In this document: one piece after another, positions 11,053 to 23,029 of the stretch
How positions within the stretch are numbered: position 1 is the stretch's first letter
Layout of the letters: every line of letters begins with the position of its first letter
Source: Folioceros fuciformis
Taxonomy: Eukaryota > Anthocerotophyta > Anthocerotopsida > Anthocerotales
Assembly: GCA_049999805.1 (NCBI GenBank)
Contig: JBNGIO010006317.1
Location: 598,493 to 661,661, forward strand
Direction of reading: 5' to 3'
DNA: 63,169 nt
Notes under the pieces: model-generated
The model's input: the letters and a program-made list of their open reading frames with translations, nothing else
Databases searched by the model: none
What the model was told of the DNA's origin: nothing
Translations under genes and position numbers: made by a program

Positions 11053-12385
11053 GATGTTTTTCGCACCAGGAATCCCCACCATCCTGTGTTTGTGCCGTTA
11101 AGAAATAACAGAGCACATGAGCAAGTCGCTGCTTCCACAATGCTCAGCTTTCTCTTCGAAGTATCCCAACTATAATTGGCTGTCCCGGCGGCTTCGATTC
11201 TCCAGTCATGGGTGGTACCCATAGGAGGCAAACGGCAAGCAAGGCAATGTTGAGACGTGTTGAGTCAGGAGGTTAAGATGTGGGCCCTCTATAGTGGAGT
11301 GCGACTTCTTCGAAGTCGACTAACTTATCGCTCCTGAGTTCAATTCCATTCGTTTTCTACACCATTTGTCCGCAAGGGAAATTTGTTTCGCTGAGGGTTT
11401 GTATCTGGCCCTCCGTATTGGAATACTGGCGCGGTGACGCCTCCATTTTGATATCTGCTTGCAAATCTCTGCAGGGATCTTACAGACGCTATTTCCTTGT
11501 GGTCCACTGCGCTGTTCTTCGTCTTCTTCTGACTGTTTGCAGTTGTAGACCTCTAGGACGAGCACTTCTCTAAGAAACCGTAGACCTCTACAGGAATCAG
11601 AAATTGGATTCACAGAATTCAGATCGAAGTACATGTCACACAACCTCCATGTCACACGACCTCCACCTGTAAACATCCTCAGATCTCAATTCACACTCCG
11701 ACCACATCGACCTACACCTTAAACAATCGGACAACACCGTCTCCACCTTCTAACAATCAGACAACACTACCTCCTTCCATTACTGTGGTTTTCGCAAAGG
11801 TTCAGATGTGGTCCATGCCCTGTTGTAACAAGAATTTTTGGGGCGGGCAGAGCCTCACGCAAGCGCGAGATGGATCCACTCATCATGCTTGCAAAACCTA
11901 AGTTTTGGAAGGATCAAGTCGTCCTTGCGGGGGGAGTGATAATAAGTAGCCGTTCCTTGTCTTCGAATTTTGTCTCCCCGCTATGGGTTATACGCAAGTA
12001 TACGTCTCATTTATTCGGAGTCATGTCTTGTGGATCTAGCTACATATATGAGTCCACTAAGGACGGATTTCCTCGTGGACCTAAATCACTCCAATTGATC
12101 TTTAACTAGCAATTTTTTTTCTAGTCTTAGCGCCCTGAGATTTATTAATGTAGCACATCTTATTTATTTTAAATTAGCTTCATTACCTAATAAGTTTATC
12201 CCATTATGTATATTCATGTACTTTCACTTGTAACTTTCCGTGTATATCTCATAAGGCATTACATCAATAAAGACGACTAATGAGGAGGCTATGGAGAGTC
12301 TTATACTTGAGGTTAGCTTCTAAGCAAAAACAACTCTAAAAAACAATAGCAAGCTTTCCTATGTTTCCAATATTTGATAAATAAC

Positions 12386-12450
12386 AACCGCAATAGGATT
12401 AGACCCTCATGGGTTGTGCAACCACAATAGGATTAGACCTTCATGGGTTG
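12386..12450. repeat. Imperfect tandem duplication, about 31-34 bp
   Basis: CAATAGGATTAGACC is followed by TCATGGGTTGTG in two successive copies. It lies in the AT-rich debris zone and is consistent with replication slippage. Confidence 0.7.
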
Positions 12451-12815
12451 TGAAACGCGAGCTTGAAATGGTTGTAGAATGCAAGGTCTTCCATCCGCTC
12501 ATGGTCCTAAGTTGAATCTATTCTATTCTATAAAGGAAACCATAGGAGACGAATAAGTCACTAGTCAACCTACCATCGCTAATGTCCTTGTGACTAAGTA
12601 AAGTTACATGCTTGCAAAGGTTTGACAACTCAATGATCTCTTTGATGTGAATCTAATCAATATGGCCTTTACTAAAGAAGAACAAGATGAGAAACTCATT
12701 TACGCCCAAAGAGGTGATACAAACTACCGAAGGTGACTAAACCACCAAGGGCTAGGCCTTGAAAACGTTAAGCCTAAAAACTACCAGTAGAACATAAGAT
12801 ATCATGGTCCAGAGT

Positions 12816-12880
12816 CATTTTTACCACCTCTTCTACCATTCTCGTCATTTTTGTCAGCCACCTCTTCCACCATTCTCGTC
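12816..12880. repeat. Imperfect tandem duplication
   Basis: Two copies of a CCACCTCTTC...CCATTCTCGTCAT unit occur next to each other and differ at a few positions. Confidence 0.65.
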
Positions 12881-13028
12881 ATCCGATATATAGCATTAAG
12901 CAACGTTTTCTATAATCCGATGGAAACCCTCTACTAAAAGAATGCTACAATACACAAAAGACCAAGCTCATTTTCCCTATTGTGAACTGCCTTGGCTTAA
13001 GTCTTCAAAGACTTGGAAAATGCCTTGT

Positions 13029-13100
13029 ACATGATCCTATGGGTCTCAATAATAAGGGAAATCGCACATGGTCCTATAGGTCTAAATAATAAGGGAAATA
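13029..13100. repeat. Imperfect tandem duplication
   Basis: Two adjacent units each carry TCCTAT, GGTCT and AATAATAAGGGAAAT. They sit just before the 48-bp perfect duplication. Confidence 0.65.
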
Positions 13101-13140
13101 AAGATGTGTCTGGCATGCACAAAGGTGTTCTTGTAAGTCG

Positions 13141-13236
13141 TAGTCGATGCGCTCCCCTTTGCCACCCAAGTTGAGGACTATATGCTTGTAGTCGATGCGC
13201 TCCCCTTTGCCACCCAAGTTGAGGACTATATGCTTG
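13141..13236. repeat. Perfect 48-bp tandem duplication
   Basis: Positions 13141-13188 and 13189-13236 are identical 48-bp units beginning TAGTCGATGCGCTCCCC. Identity suggests a recent event, unlike the older imperfect repeats around it. The length is a multiple of three, but no protein is recognisable here. Confidence 0.92.
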
Positions 13237-13939
13237 TAGACCGAGACCCATGTAGCATTCGTTACTATCACATTTGCAATAGAAAACTTGTTCTCCCTAA
13301 ATTAGGGGAAGATCAATCTAGAGAGAACGTTTAACACTGTCTAGTAAAGTGTTTGGGTGCTCCTTGAAGGCTGACACCGGCCTCCTTAGCCAACAAAAAC
13401 AATATGACTCATCACAAAGGCCGCATGCGTAGTGATGCTTTGTCCCCCAGTTGAGCAATCGGCAAGATGAGTACTAGAGAGGTCAAGTGGCACCCTAGGG
13501 TTGCAAGAAGAGAGAGTAATCCGGAGGTTAGACCAAACCAAGGCAAAACCTCATCGCATAGAGAATGTGGCTTATGTGTTTAAAATCCCCAATTGTTGGG
13601 TTCAGCCAAGAATCTTGCTCTTTCGCCAGGAAGAATAAAGCCGCTCCTAAACGAGGCGAGGAATAGAAGAATATTGAAAAAAATTAAGCTGAACCAGCTT
13701 GTATTTCTTTTCACGAAGACAAGTTTGGAGCCCTTGGCTCCCTACCTTGAGAATAGAGGAAAATTGAAGCATAGCAACCATGGTCATAGAAGAAAGAGTC
13801 CAAAGTCAATTTAAAAGACACTTGCAAAGGGAGGGCACCCTTTTCAATACCAAGAACAAAAGATTCTAAAATGCAAGAATTCTGGATGAGGAAATTTAAA
13901 AAGTTAAGATGGTGCCGAAAGGGCCTAGCTCCCAAGAAA

Positions 13940-14750
13940 CGCTATCAGTACTAAAATCTCCAAAGCCTATGCTTTAGAACACAACAAGAAGCGATGCATG
14001 TTGCCTTACAAGATCCCCAATGTTTGCACTGGAAGGTGCTATGCATGATGATATCTCCAAAAGCTTGCATATTTTATAGTCAAAGCTCCTCAAGCTTGCT
14101 AGCAATGTTGAACAAGGGTATTGAATAAAGTACGAAGAGAGGAGGATGTTAAATGCCACTTGTGGGTCCCCCAAATTGGAAAGGTAATCCGCATGAGCCA
14201 AGTCCTTCTCAAAGAGAGTATCCACGAAGCCTTGAACAAAGGTTGGAAGCCCCACTAAGACCCCCAAAACAAGAAGGCCCTTTAGGTAAGTAATTTCACC
14301 ACTCAAGAACACGAAAGGAGGCAATTCGTCAGAAGAGGACCAAACACATTTGGAGATCTTTATCTTTAGACCAATGCAAGATAACTCTAGAGGAAAAAGC
14401 TCGAAAGGTTCTCTGGCCCGAACTCTTGGGCCCAAAATGTGAGTATCTTTTGCCAAATATGAAATTAAGGAGGTGATAAGGGCCTCGAAATAAGCCATGA
14501 CAAGGAGGGCCTCCCCTTAGGGATCTCCTTGTTCTTGTGCCTTATACTGAATGAAGCACTAAAAACTGAATAGGGTACTAAAATCCCCACCACTGCTGAT
14601 CCATAAAAGGAGCGTAGAAACGGAATGAGGCTCGCTAATTGGATACCTACACAATGACCTAGTTCAGACGAGACTTTAGGATGACCAAAACCCCAAAAGC
14701 AACCGATACGAAACACCTCCATAAACAAGCTTAGCAAACTTATCAAACCC
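13940..14750 (-). mobile_element. Degenerate reverse transcriptase of a non-LTR-type element
   Basis: Read on the minus strand, a finger/palm region near 14640-14570 (LIPFLRSFYGSAVVGI) is followed, after a frame change near 14520, by QEQGDP and GEALLVMAYFEAL. Then come YLAKDTHILGP, where the catalytic YADD/LADD box has decayed to LAKD, IGLKIKISKCVWS, LVLGVLVGLPTFVQGF and NLGDPQVAFNILL. The motif order is that of RTs repeatedly annotated in moss, lycophyte and fern genomes. The loss of a catalytic Asp, the frameshift and internal stops show it is dead. Neither an endonuclease domain nor ends were found, so class and boundaries are uncertain. Confidence 0.7.
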
Positions 14751-15211
14751 TAGCTCATGGGATAAGCTTATAGTAAACTAGCACAATAAATCTATGATAG
14801 TGTGAGTTTAATATATCTACTAAAAAATGATATAACAAGTGGAGTATGATTGAGATGTAAAAGCAATTCGTTCTATGATCTAACATCACTCATCAAGCAA
14901 AGCATAGGCAATTTGCTTGGTGGCATGGCCTTAGTGTAATCTCACCATCACCAAATTTGGCTAATTGTAACTTTACTTTGCACCCAGTCCACACCTTCCT
15001 ATGGGTAAACAGAAGATGTGAGATTCTGGTTTATGTCCGACGACGTCTGTCATGTGATTGATAAACCCCCTAAAAAAGCTAGGTCGCTATCGGGTAGAGC
15101 CGGGAGCTGAAGTACTCCAGTCTCCGCATACCTAAGAAATTGGTGCAGTCGGCACCAGGTTGTGCCACTGATCTGGTTGCTGTGCACCGTATCCGCGCAG
15201 AGCAACCAACC

Positions 15212-17101
15212 ATGGCGCATTTCGATCTCACGGCGAAGGTGGCTCCCTATCTGGACCGGCATCTTGTGTTCCCGCTCCTGGAATTTCTGCAAGATAAGCA
15301 ACTGTATGCGGAAGAGCAGATTTTGAAGGCGAAGATCGAGCTTCTGTCCAAGACAAACATGGTGGACTATGCTATGGACATCCATAAGAACCTCTATCAC
15401 ACAGAGGATGTTCCCCAAGGTTAGCCGCTGCCATTCCCTGGTCACTTCTGAACTGGGGCTCGTAGAGTATTCGCCCTCATGTTGCCGTGCTCGTAACTGG
15501 ACAGATATGGTGGAGAGGCGTGTAGAGGTCGTAGGGAGGCTGAAGTCTCTTGAGGACGCTGCTGCGCCGCTTGTTAGCTTTCTCCAAAACCCAGCCTACG
15601 TGTCGGACCTTCGCTCTGACAAGCAGTACAATTTGCAGATGCTGCATGAGCGATATCAGATTGGGGGCGAGCAAATAGAGGCTCTGTACCACTTTGCCAA
15701 GTTTCAGTTTGAGTGCGGAAACTATTCTGGAGCATCGGACTACTTGTTTCAGTACCGCATGCTCTGCAATAACACCGAGAGAAGCATTAGTGCTTTATGG
15801 GGGAAGCTCGCTGCGGAGGTGTTGATGCAGAATTGGGATGTCGCTGTCGAAGAGCTGAACCGGCTGAAGGAGATCGTCGACTCAAAGGTATGGGCTAGTC
15901 CTTCCCAGGCCGCTAGCCTCGGTGTTGATTGTCATGTTTACCCACCTGATTTGGACTCGCTATTTTGTTGATTCGTGCAGAGTTTCTCCTCACCACTGAA
16001 CCAGCTGCAGCAGCGCACGTGGCTAATGCATTGGAGTCTGTTCATATTTTTCAACCACGAGAATGGCCGGAATGCCATCATTGATTTGTTCTTTCAGGAA
16101 AGGTAGTGTGATCTAATTTTTGATAAGCCAACTCCCCTTGTGTGGCAGAAAGTTCGGAGTGGAGAGAATGGTTGTTCGGCATGTAACCTGTTCGAGATTT
16201 TTTAGGTACTTGAATGCGATCCAGACCAATGCGCATCATCTTCTACGGTATCTTGCAGCTGCCTGCATTGTGAACAAAAGGAGGCGGAACATGTTGAAAG
16301 AGCTCATCAAAGTGATTCAGCAGGAGCATTACACCTATAAGGACCCCATCACAGAGTTTCTGGAGTGTTTATATGTGAACTACGACTTTGAGGGGGCACA
16401 GAAAAAGTTACGCGAGTGTGAGGAGGTACAGGTTTTTTTTCCAGTATTTGTTCCTCTATTGAAGTTCATGTCTAGAGCATGTACACTCTCGTTTAGGGTT
16501 GATAGGTGTGCTCACCCGAAAATTTGGAATCTTTGCAGCTTATTGTGAATGACTTCTTCCTTGGAAAGCAAGCGCAGGAGAACGGTTTTGTGTCTGTACC
16601 ACTCAGGGATGAGTTCCTTGAAAATGCCCGTTTATTCGTCTTTGAGACTTACTGCCGGATTCACCAATGCATCGACATAGGGTAAATCCTGTACAACATC
16701 ACCTGGGGCAATTGAGGGGAGCGTGCCTCGATGCTTTTTTTTCTCCAAGTGCCTGAGTATATGGGTTTGGACTGTTCAGGATGTTATCGCAGAAGCTCAA
16801 CATGAACTATGATGATGCGGAACGATGGATAGTCAATCTCATTCGAAATGCAAGACTGGACGCAAAGATCGATTCCAGGATGGGGACAGTTGTGATGGGA
16901 ACGCAGCATCCCAATGTGTCAGTATTCCCTTAGGAGGTTCTTTTGTTGCCCATGTTTGTCAGAGGGTAGCTGAAGGTTTTTTGTTCTCCTTGTTGCAGAT
17001 ATGAGCAGATTATAGAGAAGACAAAACAGCTGTCTGTGAGGAGCTATTTGCTGGCGAACAACGTTCTAGGTCTTATGTATCCAGCTGGAGCTGGACGATA
17101 G
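15212..17101 (+). CDS. eIF3e: Eukaryotic translation initiation factor 3 subunit e
   Basis: Seven exons join without frame break to 438 aa: 15212-15419, 15505-15887, 15981-16102, 16206-16425, 16539-16681, 16780-16917 and 16999-17101 (TAG). The start [20 protein letters not shown] is the canonical eIF3e N-terminus, and [39 protein letters not shown] and [19 protein letters not shown] follow in the family order. The C-terminal third (from about [17 protein letters not shown] to [11 protein letters not shown]) is the PCI domain used for assembly into the eIF3 complex. The protein acts in the cytoplasm in recruiting the 43S complex, and related PCI proteins sit in the COP9 signalosome and proteasome lid. 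Length and motifs are normal. It converges with the isoamylase gene, with about 440 bp between stop codons. Confidence 0.97.
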
Positions 17102-17538
17102 CTTACGGACCGTATGACAGCTCTGAAATTGGTCGCTGTCAGGTTTTCTTGTCGGCAGGTGTGCAGCTTGTAATTCTTTAGTGTCCTAGCTCCATGTCCT
17201 GGGCACTACGGTGGTAGATCTTGATTGAGAGGAGAGAGGTGACTGCGGGGAATAGTGAAAACGGCCATGTTCAACTTTTGCTTTTATGGTCTAGTAGACG
17301 TTAGTTGTCCTTGGACGAGTTAGGCCACCAGCCCAGCTGTCGTTCAGTAAAGTTTTTCCTTGGCGGTCAGGTCGCACTCTTCGTCACCCTGTGGTACACA
17401 GGATGGTCGACAGCGACATTGATCATGAGAGCTGAGTTCATTTTGTGTCATGGCATGTACATAATGTGAACCAGAGATTCGCGACAAGATAGTATCGAAT
17501 TGCGTAGCTAGTAACGAGAAATCTGCAAATTTGCAGTC

Positions 17539-20500
17539 TTAGATTTCGGGCTCGAGAACCAGGATAATGGATGAGTAGCTTAACATCGGATACAGATTGT
17601 TTTTGAGAAAGCCGGCGTATTGCGCCTGAGCTGCGGCTCTGTCAGGAAGATCCTCTGCCAGGAAATCATAAGGGGTCACCTTGCTGGTATCCACAAGCGC
17701 TTGCCACTTGAAACCTGGCCTTTCGGGAAGCGTTACTACAAGAGGCAAATGTCCTGCATTGAATGCAATGTATAGCTCCTTCCTCTCCGCATCAATCTAC
17801 AGTACAGATGTTGACAGGAAAGGATTGGTTAGGGTTTGTTTCACAGACCTGTCACAGAACAAACAGATTCACCAAAGGTCTCCTCACCAGAGTGAAGGCA
17901 ACGAACCGACTTGTCTCGGACCAATCTGGGGACAATGGCGACACACCGTGCCACTCAAGCCTCTCAGAATTTGGAAAGTCCCTTAACCCCAGGGATTCAC
18001 AACTCCTGATTGACGGAAACGGTCATACACGTGCGTGTAAATTTCACACAAATCAGAAATATGCTTGAGGAAATCTACCTTCGGAAGTGCGTGATCTGCA
18101 TGGCAAATCTGTAAAATCCATTAGGATCGGCTCTCTTCTTGTCCCACCGGAAATAGTTGATCTGTGCAAATATCAAAGCCACAGGTTACAAGAAGCATCT
18201 CAAGCAAATGTGAAGCCAGGCTGAGGACGAGGGAGCTCACAGCAGTGTCATGACAGTAAGTGTTATTGTTGCCTCCCTTGGTGTGGCCGTATTCGTCACC
18301 CATTGTGATCATGGGAACCCCCTGAGCACCCAACCGCTGTGAGCATGTGGTGGTATTGCCTTAACAACAAACAGCTTACTTTGCACATCTCTGCTACCTG
18401 AGCAACCATCAAAGCGAGAAGGAAGTTTCGGAGCTGCCTTTGCCGTAGGCGCTGTACAGGCAAACTGACCAGCTCTCCTTCCTGCATTCATCCTTTTTGA
18501 ACCAGATCAGTAAACATCCTGCGACTGAAGAACCATGCAACCCAAAGATGTAAAATCAACATCACCTCTCCGCAGTTCCAGCTATTATTGTGAGACTCTC
18601 CATCATTATTACCCTCTCCATTCGCTATGTTGTGCTTTTGATTGTAAGACACCAAATCAGCTAAGGAGAATCCATCATGAGCTGTGACAAAGTTAACACT
18701 ATGCCAGGGCTTTCTTCCACCTTCCTGCGCACCCAACCTTCGGTTTGTAAACAGCCCAGGCAGTGGAACTCCATCCGGGGGGGAACAAAGGTACCGTGAT
18801 CCCAAGATAAGAACTAAGCATACTTGGTATAAATGAGGTGAACCGCAAAGGCACTGAGCAAACGAGCCGGCAGTTCCATCTGTTCCCTTTATGAATAGAC
18901 GTACAGTGTCTCGAAACTGAAACAATTATCCAAGCAGGCAACAAATCAGGAAATTTGAATTTGTACGTTTGCCTGCTAAACATCTTGGGCACAGAAACAA
19001 CGAGGTGAAGGTAAGAAGGCACCTGCCCATTCCACTCTGACCAGATACCCCAATGTGGGAAACTACCGACTTGATAGAGACCTCCAGTGTCCCAAGCCTC
19101 AGCAATAAGCTACATTTCACAAGGACTTCTCAGACGGAACAAGGGAACAAAGACAACAGGACGGTACAGAATCTGCTGAACGTCTATTGAGAAACGAGAA
19201 ACTGACAGATGCCCCAAGCTCAATAGGGTTAATATACCTTCACCCCCCTCAGTAAAGGGTCATTGCTCATCATATCAATCAAAGGTGGCTCAGTGAGAGG
19301 TGTGCCAGTTGTGACGTAGTCACCCTCAGGTCCATCAGAGTGTCCAAAGACATTAGATCTGTCCCAGAGACTGCACAAGAAACCAGGCAACATGTAAGGG
19401 TAAAACTTGCATGTGAATACACACTAGACAACTTTGAACCACACGTACCAATCTTGGAGAGAAGATACTCACCTGCTTGCACGGGTCATAATTGAGGCCA
19501 GATCAAAACGGAACCCATCAACATGCATCTCTGTCACCCAGTATCTGAGAAAAAACCATCACAGGTTCAGAAAAATGTGCAGAATGATGACTGGCGAGGT
19601 GCTTGTAGATCTGAAACGCCCATGTTGACAGCCAGTACGAGACGCATTATACCTCAAACAATCGACTATGAATTGGCGCACAACAGGATGATTGCAGTTG
19701 AATGTGTTACCACAACCTGAATAGTTGTAGAACTCACCCTGTGACTACACCTGTCAGTACCTCTAAGAACGAAAAGTTGGCCCGGCAAACCATAGTGGAA
19801 ATGGAAGAAACAGCTGGGCAGAAGCACCGAGGCCTTTCGTACCTTCGGCGCTATCATATAGTACACTCGATTATCGAAACCCCGGAACGAGATCGTCGGG
19901 CCCATCTCATTACCTTCAGCAGTGTGGTTGAAGACAACGTCCATGAAAACCTAAGGCACCCAATCAAGATCTGCCATGTGTCAGTGAAAACCTGAGTCAC
20001 CAGTACCTTACTGTGGGCCAGAAACTTCAACGTTCCCTTCAACTGAAGACAGTACCTCAATGCCTAGCTTGTGTGCCTCCTTCACAAGCGTCTTGAACTC
20101 TTTAATTGCATCACGCCCACAATTCTGAATGCCAGATGCAGCATACCTTGTCATCGGAGAGAAGTAGTTGATTGTAGCATAACCCCAGAAATTCATCCTG
20201 CAGTTCATGATGGCTTATAACTTAAAACCTTGTCCTCTTTGGTTTAGACTGAATTCACGGAGAAACTGATCAGACATATACTTGTAGTTTCCCATCACAG
20301 GATTGTAAGCGTAATACTCCAGTTCGTTGAATTCATGGCTGGGCATAAGCTCAATCGCATTGATTCCCAATTCCTGCATGTAGCTTCGCAAAACGTTCAG
20401 CAGCTGCGCTGCAGGCTGCTCGCAAGAGGCAGCTGCTCATGAGGATGATAGGCGCCATTCATGTACGAGGAGAAAGAAGTATGGCGTAACCTTCAGATGT

Positions 20501-21931
20501 TGAAGCTTTTCCACCAATCCAAGATAAGTCCCAGGATAGCCAACTTTGCTTGATTGATGTTGAGTGAACCCGCGAACATGCATCTCATATATTATCAAGT
20601 CCTTCTGATGAAGACCTGGCGAGGAATCTCCTTCCCAATCAAACTGCACAAACACAGCAAGCTTCATATTTAAATCAATACTTTCGCACAACCAACATGC
20701 GCATGAAGGAGAAGAATTACAATCTTGCTTCACCTCATCGTCCAAATCTGGCACCATTCCAGCCATTTGAGGCCAACAATTGCCATTCAGCCCGACAGCT
20801 CCGTAAGTGCCTCTGCTGATCACTGCCTACATCACACACACAAAAGAGTAGACATTAAGCTTGCTCCTAGCCATCGGTGTGGATGGCAGCAGCTGCTCCT
20901 GAGAGCCTCCACGGCTCATACCTTAGCATACGGATCCACCAAAACTCGTTTTGAGTCGAAGCAATTACCCTCTTCCAAAGAAAATTGCCCATCAACCCGG
21001 TACCCATACAAAAGGTTCTTCCCCAAGTCCTGGAGGAAGACATGCCACACATCCCCAGTTCTGTTGAGTACTGGGTCCAAAGGGATCTCCTTCGAGACAC
21101 GCCCCTGCACCGTGTACCAGGCCAGTTAAGCGAGCAGCTGTGACTAACCACGATTCAGTCACAAACTTCAGTGGCATGTACAGTGGCAGAAGTGAACAGT
21201 ACGGCAAGCTTCCCGCCGTTTACAACTGTACGCACCTTCTGCAAATCCGATTCGGTAAATATACAGAGCGAGACAGACGAAGCACCGCCAGAATGCACAG
21301 CAAAATTCACCCCACCATCTTTCGCAGTTGCACCGTACGGGAGCGGCCTTCCTCTCATAGGCTTGCCAAGCACAGGAGCGGGCTGCTCAGCTGTCCCGGC
21401 ACTAGAACTGCGCACGGCGGACGAGCTCGTCTCTATCACTTCGCATCTTATCAACTGCTGGGTCGTTGGAAGGCGCACAGGCACGTCCAGCAGCGCATAT
21501 CTCCCACATCCCCTCCGCAACAGCTCACCACCACCTCCCACTCCTCTCCGCTCAGGTCTGTGAGGCCTCCCCACCCAGAGGCTCTCTCGTCTGGCCAACC
21601 TGTGCTCCAAGCGCACATTTCCGGACGCCCTGGCCTGGTAGACAGGCTGCTGCATGGAGCCCGAAATTTCAGAGGTTACAAGCGCCTTCCCCACTCGCTC
21701 GTCCAGCAATGCGTCCCCCCAGGACCCAGCGCGGTGAGCACACTGCGGGGATCCTCGGACCGAAAGCGAGACCCGAGCCGAGGGGGGAACCACAACAGCT
21801 GGCATCCCCATTTCCCAGGGAGCCAGCCAGGACCTGTCTGGTTCAATGGAACTAATGCTTTGCTTGCGCGTCCCTTGCCACCCACTCAGCAATTTCCTTC
21901 CTGCATTGGCCCAAGTCTGCCGGACCAGCAC
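17539..21931 (-). CDS. ISA3: Isoamylase-type starch debranching enzyme, ISA3-like
   Basis: Eighteen exons on the minus strand join in frame to about 906 aa: 21931-21236, 21104-20922, 20826-20734, 20643-20491, 20373-20282, 20197-20056, 19950-19843, 19738-19653, 19544-19473, 19370-19238, 19109-19023, 18916-18824, 18724-18566, 18481-18398, 18321-18241, 18161-18079, 18005-17888 and 17796-17539. It hydrolyses alpha-1,6 branches in plastid starch; ISA3 types act mainly in starch breakdown. A CBM48-like start ([10 protein letters not shown], about residue 207) precedes the GH13 barrel. Catalytic residues are visible: Asp532 (GFRFDLA), Glu590 (LIAEAWD) and Asp663 (TAHDGF). [13 protein letters not shown] and [19 protein letters not shown] match ISA3 rather than ISA1 or ISA2. 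The first about 185 residues are outside the conserved part and longer than a normal transit peptide; ATGs at residues 41, 43 and 93 are alternative starts. Confidence 0.93.
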
Positions 21932-23029
21932 TCACCCGCTATTGCATTTCATAATCAGCCACGCAGTGATTACACCGGTTCTCTGCCCATTCTTGCTCGG
22001 AGCGCGGATAACAAGTCTGTGGAGGGCGCAGCGCAGAATAGGCATTCCAGACTACAATCCTTTCCAGCATGCAAACCTCCCGTCCCATCAAGCACGCAGC
22101 AACCGCAGCGGGCCCCGCGCATTCCGAACCGCACAACCCTGAGGGAGGAGCAAACACTTGGGAGACATTGAGGGCAGGCAAGTAGGGGACGATGACCTGT
22201 CACGACCAGAGGCAGGGCGCGTTCAAAGGCATCTCCACGGTAGCTAACGAGCAATGCAGGTGGAAAGCTCCCAATGTCCCCACGCACAGAGCAAAGGGCT
22301 CTTCCAGATTACTCATCGAATCGGAGGACGCCACCTGCTTCCAACTTTCGCCCGTGCTAGTACTTCCCTGGACCAACACTGGCAACGAGGAAAGTATTAC
22401 GCCTGACGTAAACTCCCAACAAATCGAGGAAACTTTGCTCTATCCTCCACAGATCACAACACTTATTCTCAGAAACAGCCTAACGGTGTGCATACATCGA
22501 GGAGGAGATTGGACGGTGGACATAGAATTGCTCCGACAAACAGGAGCCTAGCCCGGAAGTTGAACGGAAAAGTGGTACTCTCCTTCCTTCTGTATGTATC
22601 CGGGATAAAACTGGGCTCAAGCTCAGGTTCATATGTACCCAGGATAACTCGGCTCCAACACATATTCGCGACAACAAGTGAGCTGAAATGCGTATCCTCA
22701 TCCATACCTGCATGGGAGACAAAGCTTTTCAGATCCTTTGCTTAGGACAGGAGCTTTGGGCAGGCACAGAAGGCTTTTCTTACGTGCTGTGCTTAGATCA
22801 GGAGGCGGTGCTTACGTCCTGCTGGGACAGGCGGCTTTCTTCCAGTCACCTCCTGGTGGGACCAACTTCTAATTCGGGAACCCGACGGCAACTGGTTATC
22901 CGCCGAGCTGAGCAGGGACACGTGGTTCCTTGTTATCACGGCTGACCCTGACAACTCCAGTTACCAGCTGCGAATCGATGCATAAGGTAGCCATTCCGTA
23001 CAGCAATGTTTCTCTTTTCAACCCTTGAC
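21932..23029. other. Intergenic spacer
   Basis: No gene or repeat is recognised. The left end is the likely promoter and leader of the isoamylase gene on the minus strand. Confidence 0.45.

Larger units (their letters stand above)
11053..13900. other. Intergenic, AT-rich, probable transposon debris
   Basis: From about 11.9 kb the base composition shifts to AT-rich and stays so to 14.9 kb. At 11924-11937 a polypurine run (GCGGGGGGAGTG) precedes TGATAATAAG, reminiscent of a retrotransposon polypurine tract followed by the start of a 3' LTR. No second LTR was found, so I do not call an element. Short tandem duplications are listed separately. No intact gene is visible. Confidence 0.35.

Noticed and set aside
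11924-12260. Solo LTR after a polypurine tract
   Set aside because: Only the PPT-like run and a TG start are visible; no second LTR, target duplication or clear CA end could be identified.
21140-22171. 343-codon plus-strand open frame opposite ISA3 exon 1
   Set aside because: It is antisense to the GC-rich first exon of ISA3, has Pro/Ser/Arg-rich random composition and no recognisable domain.
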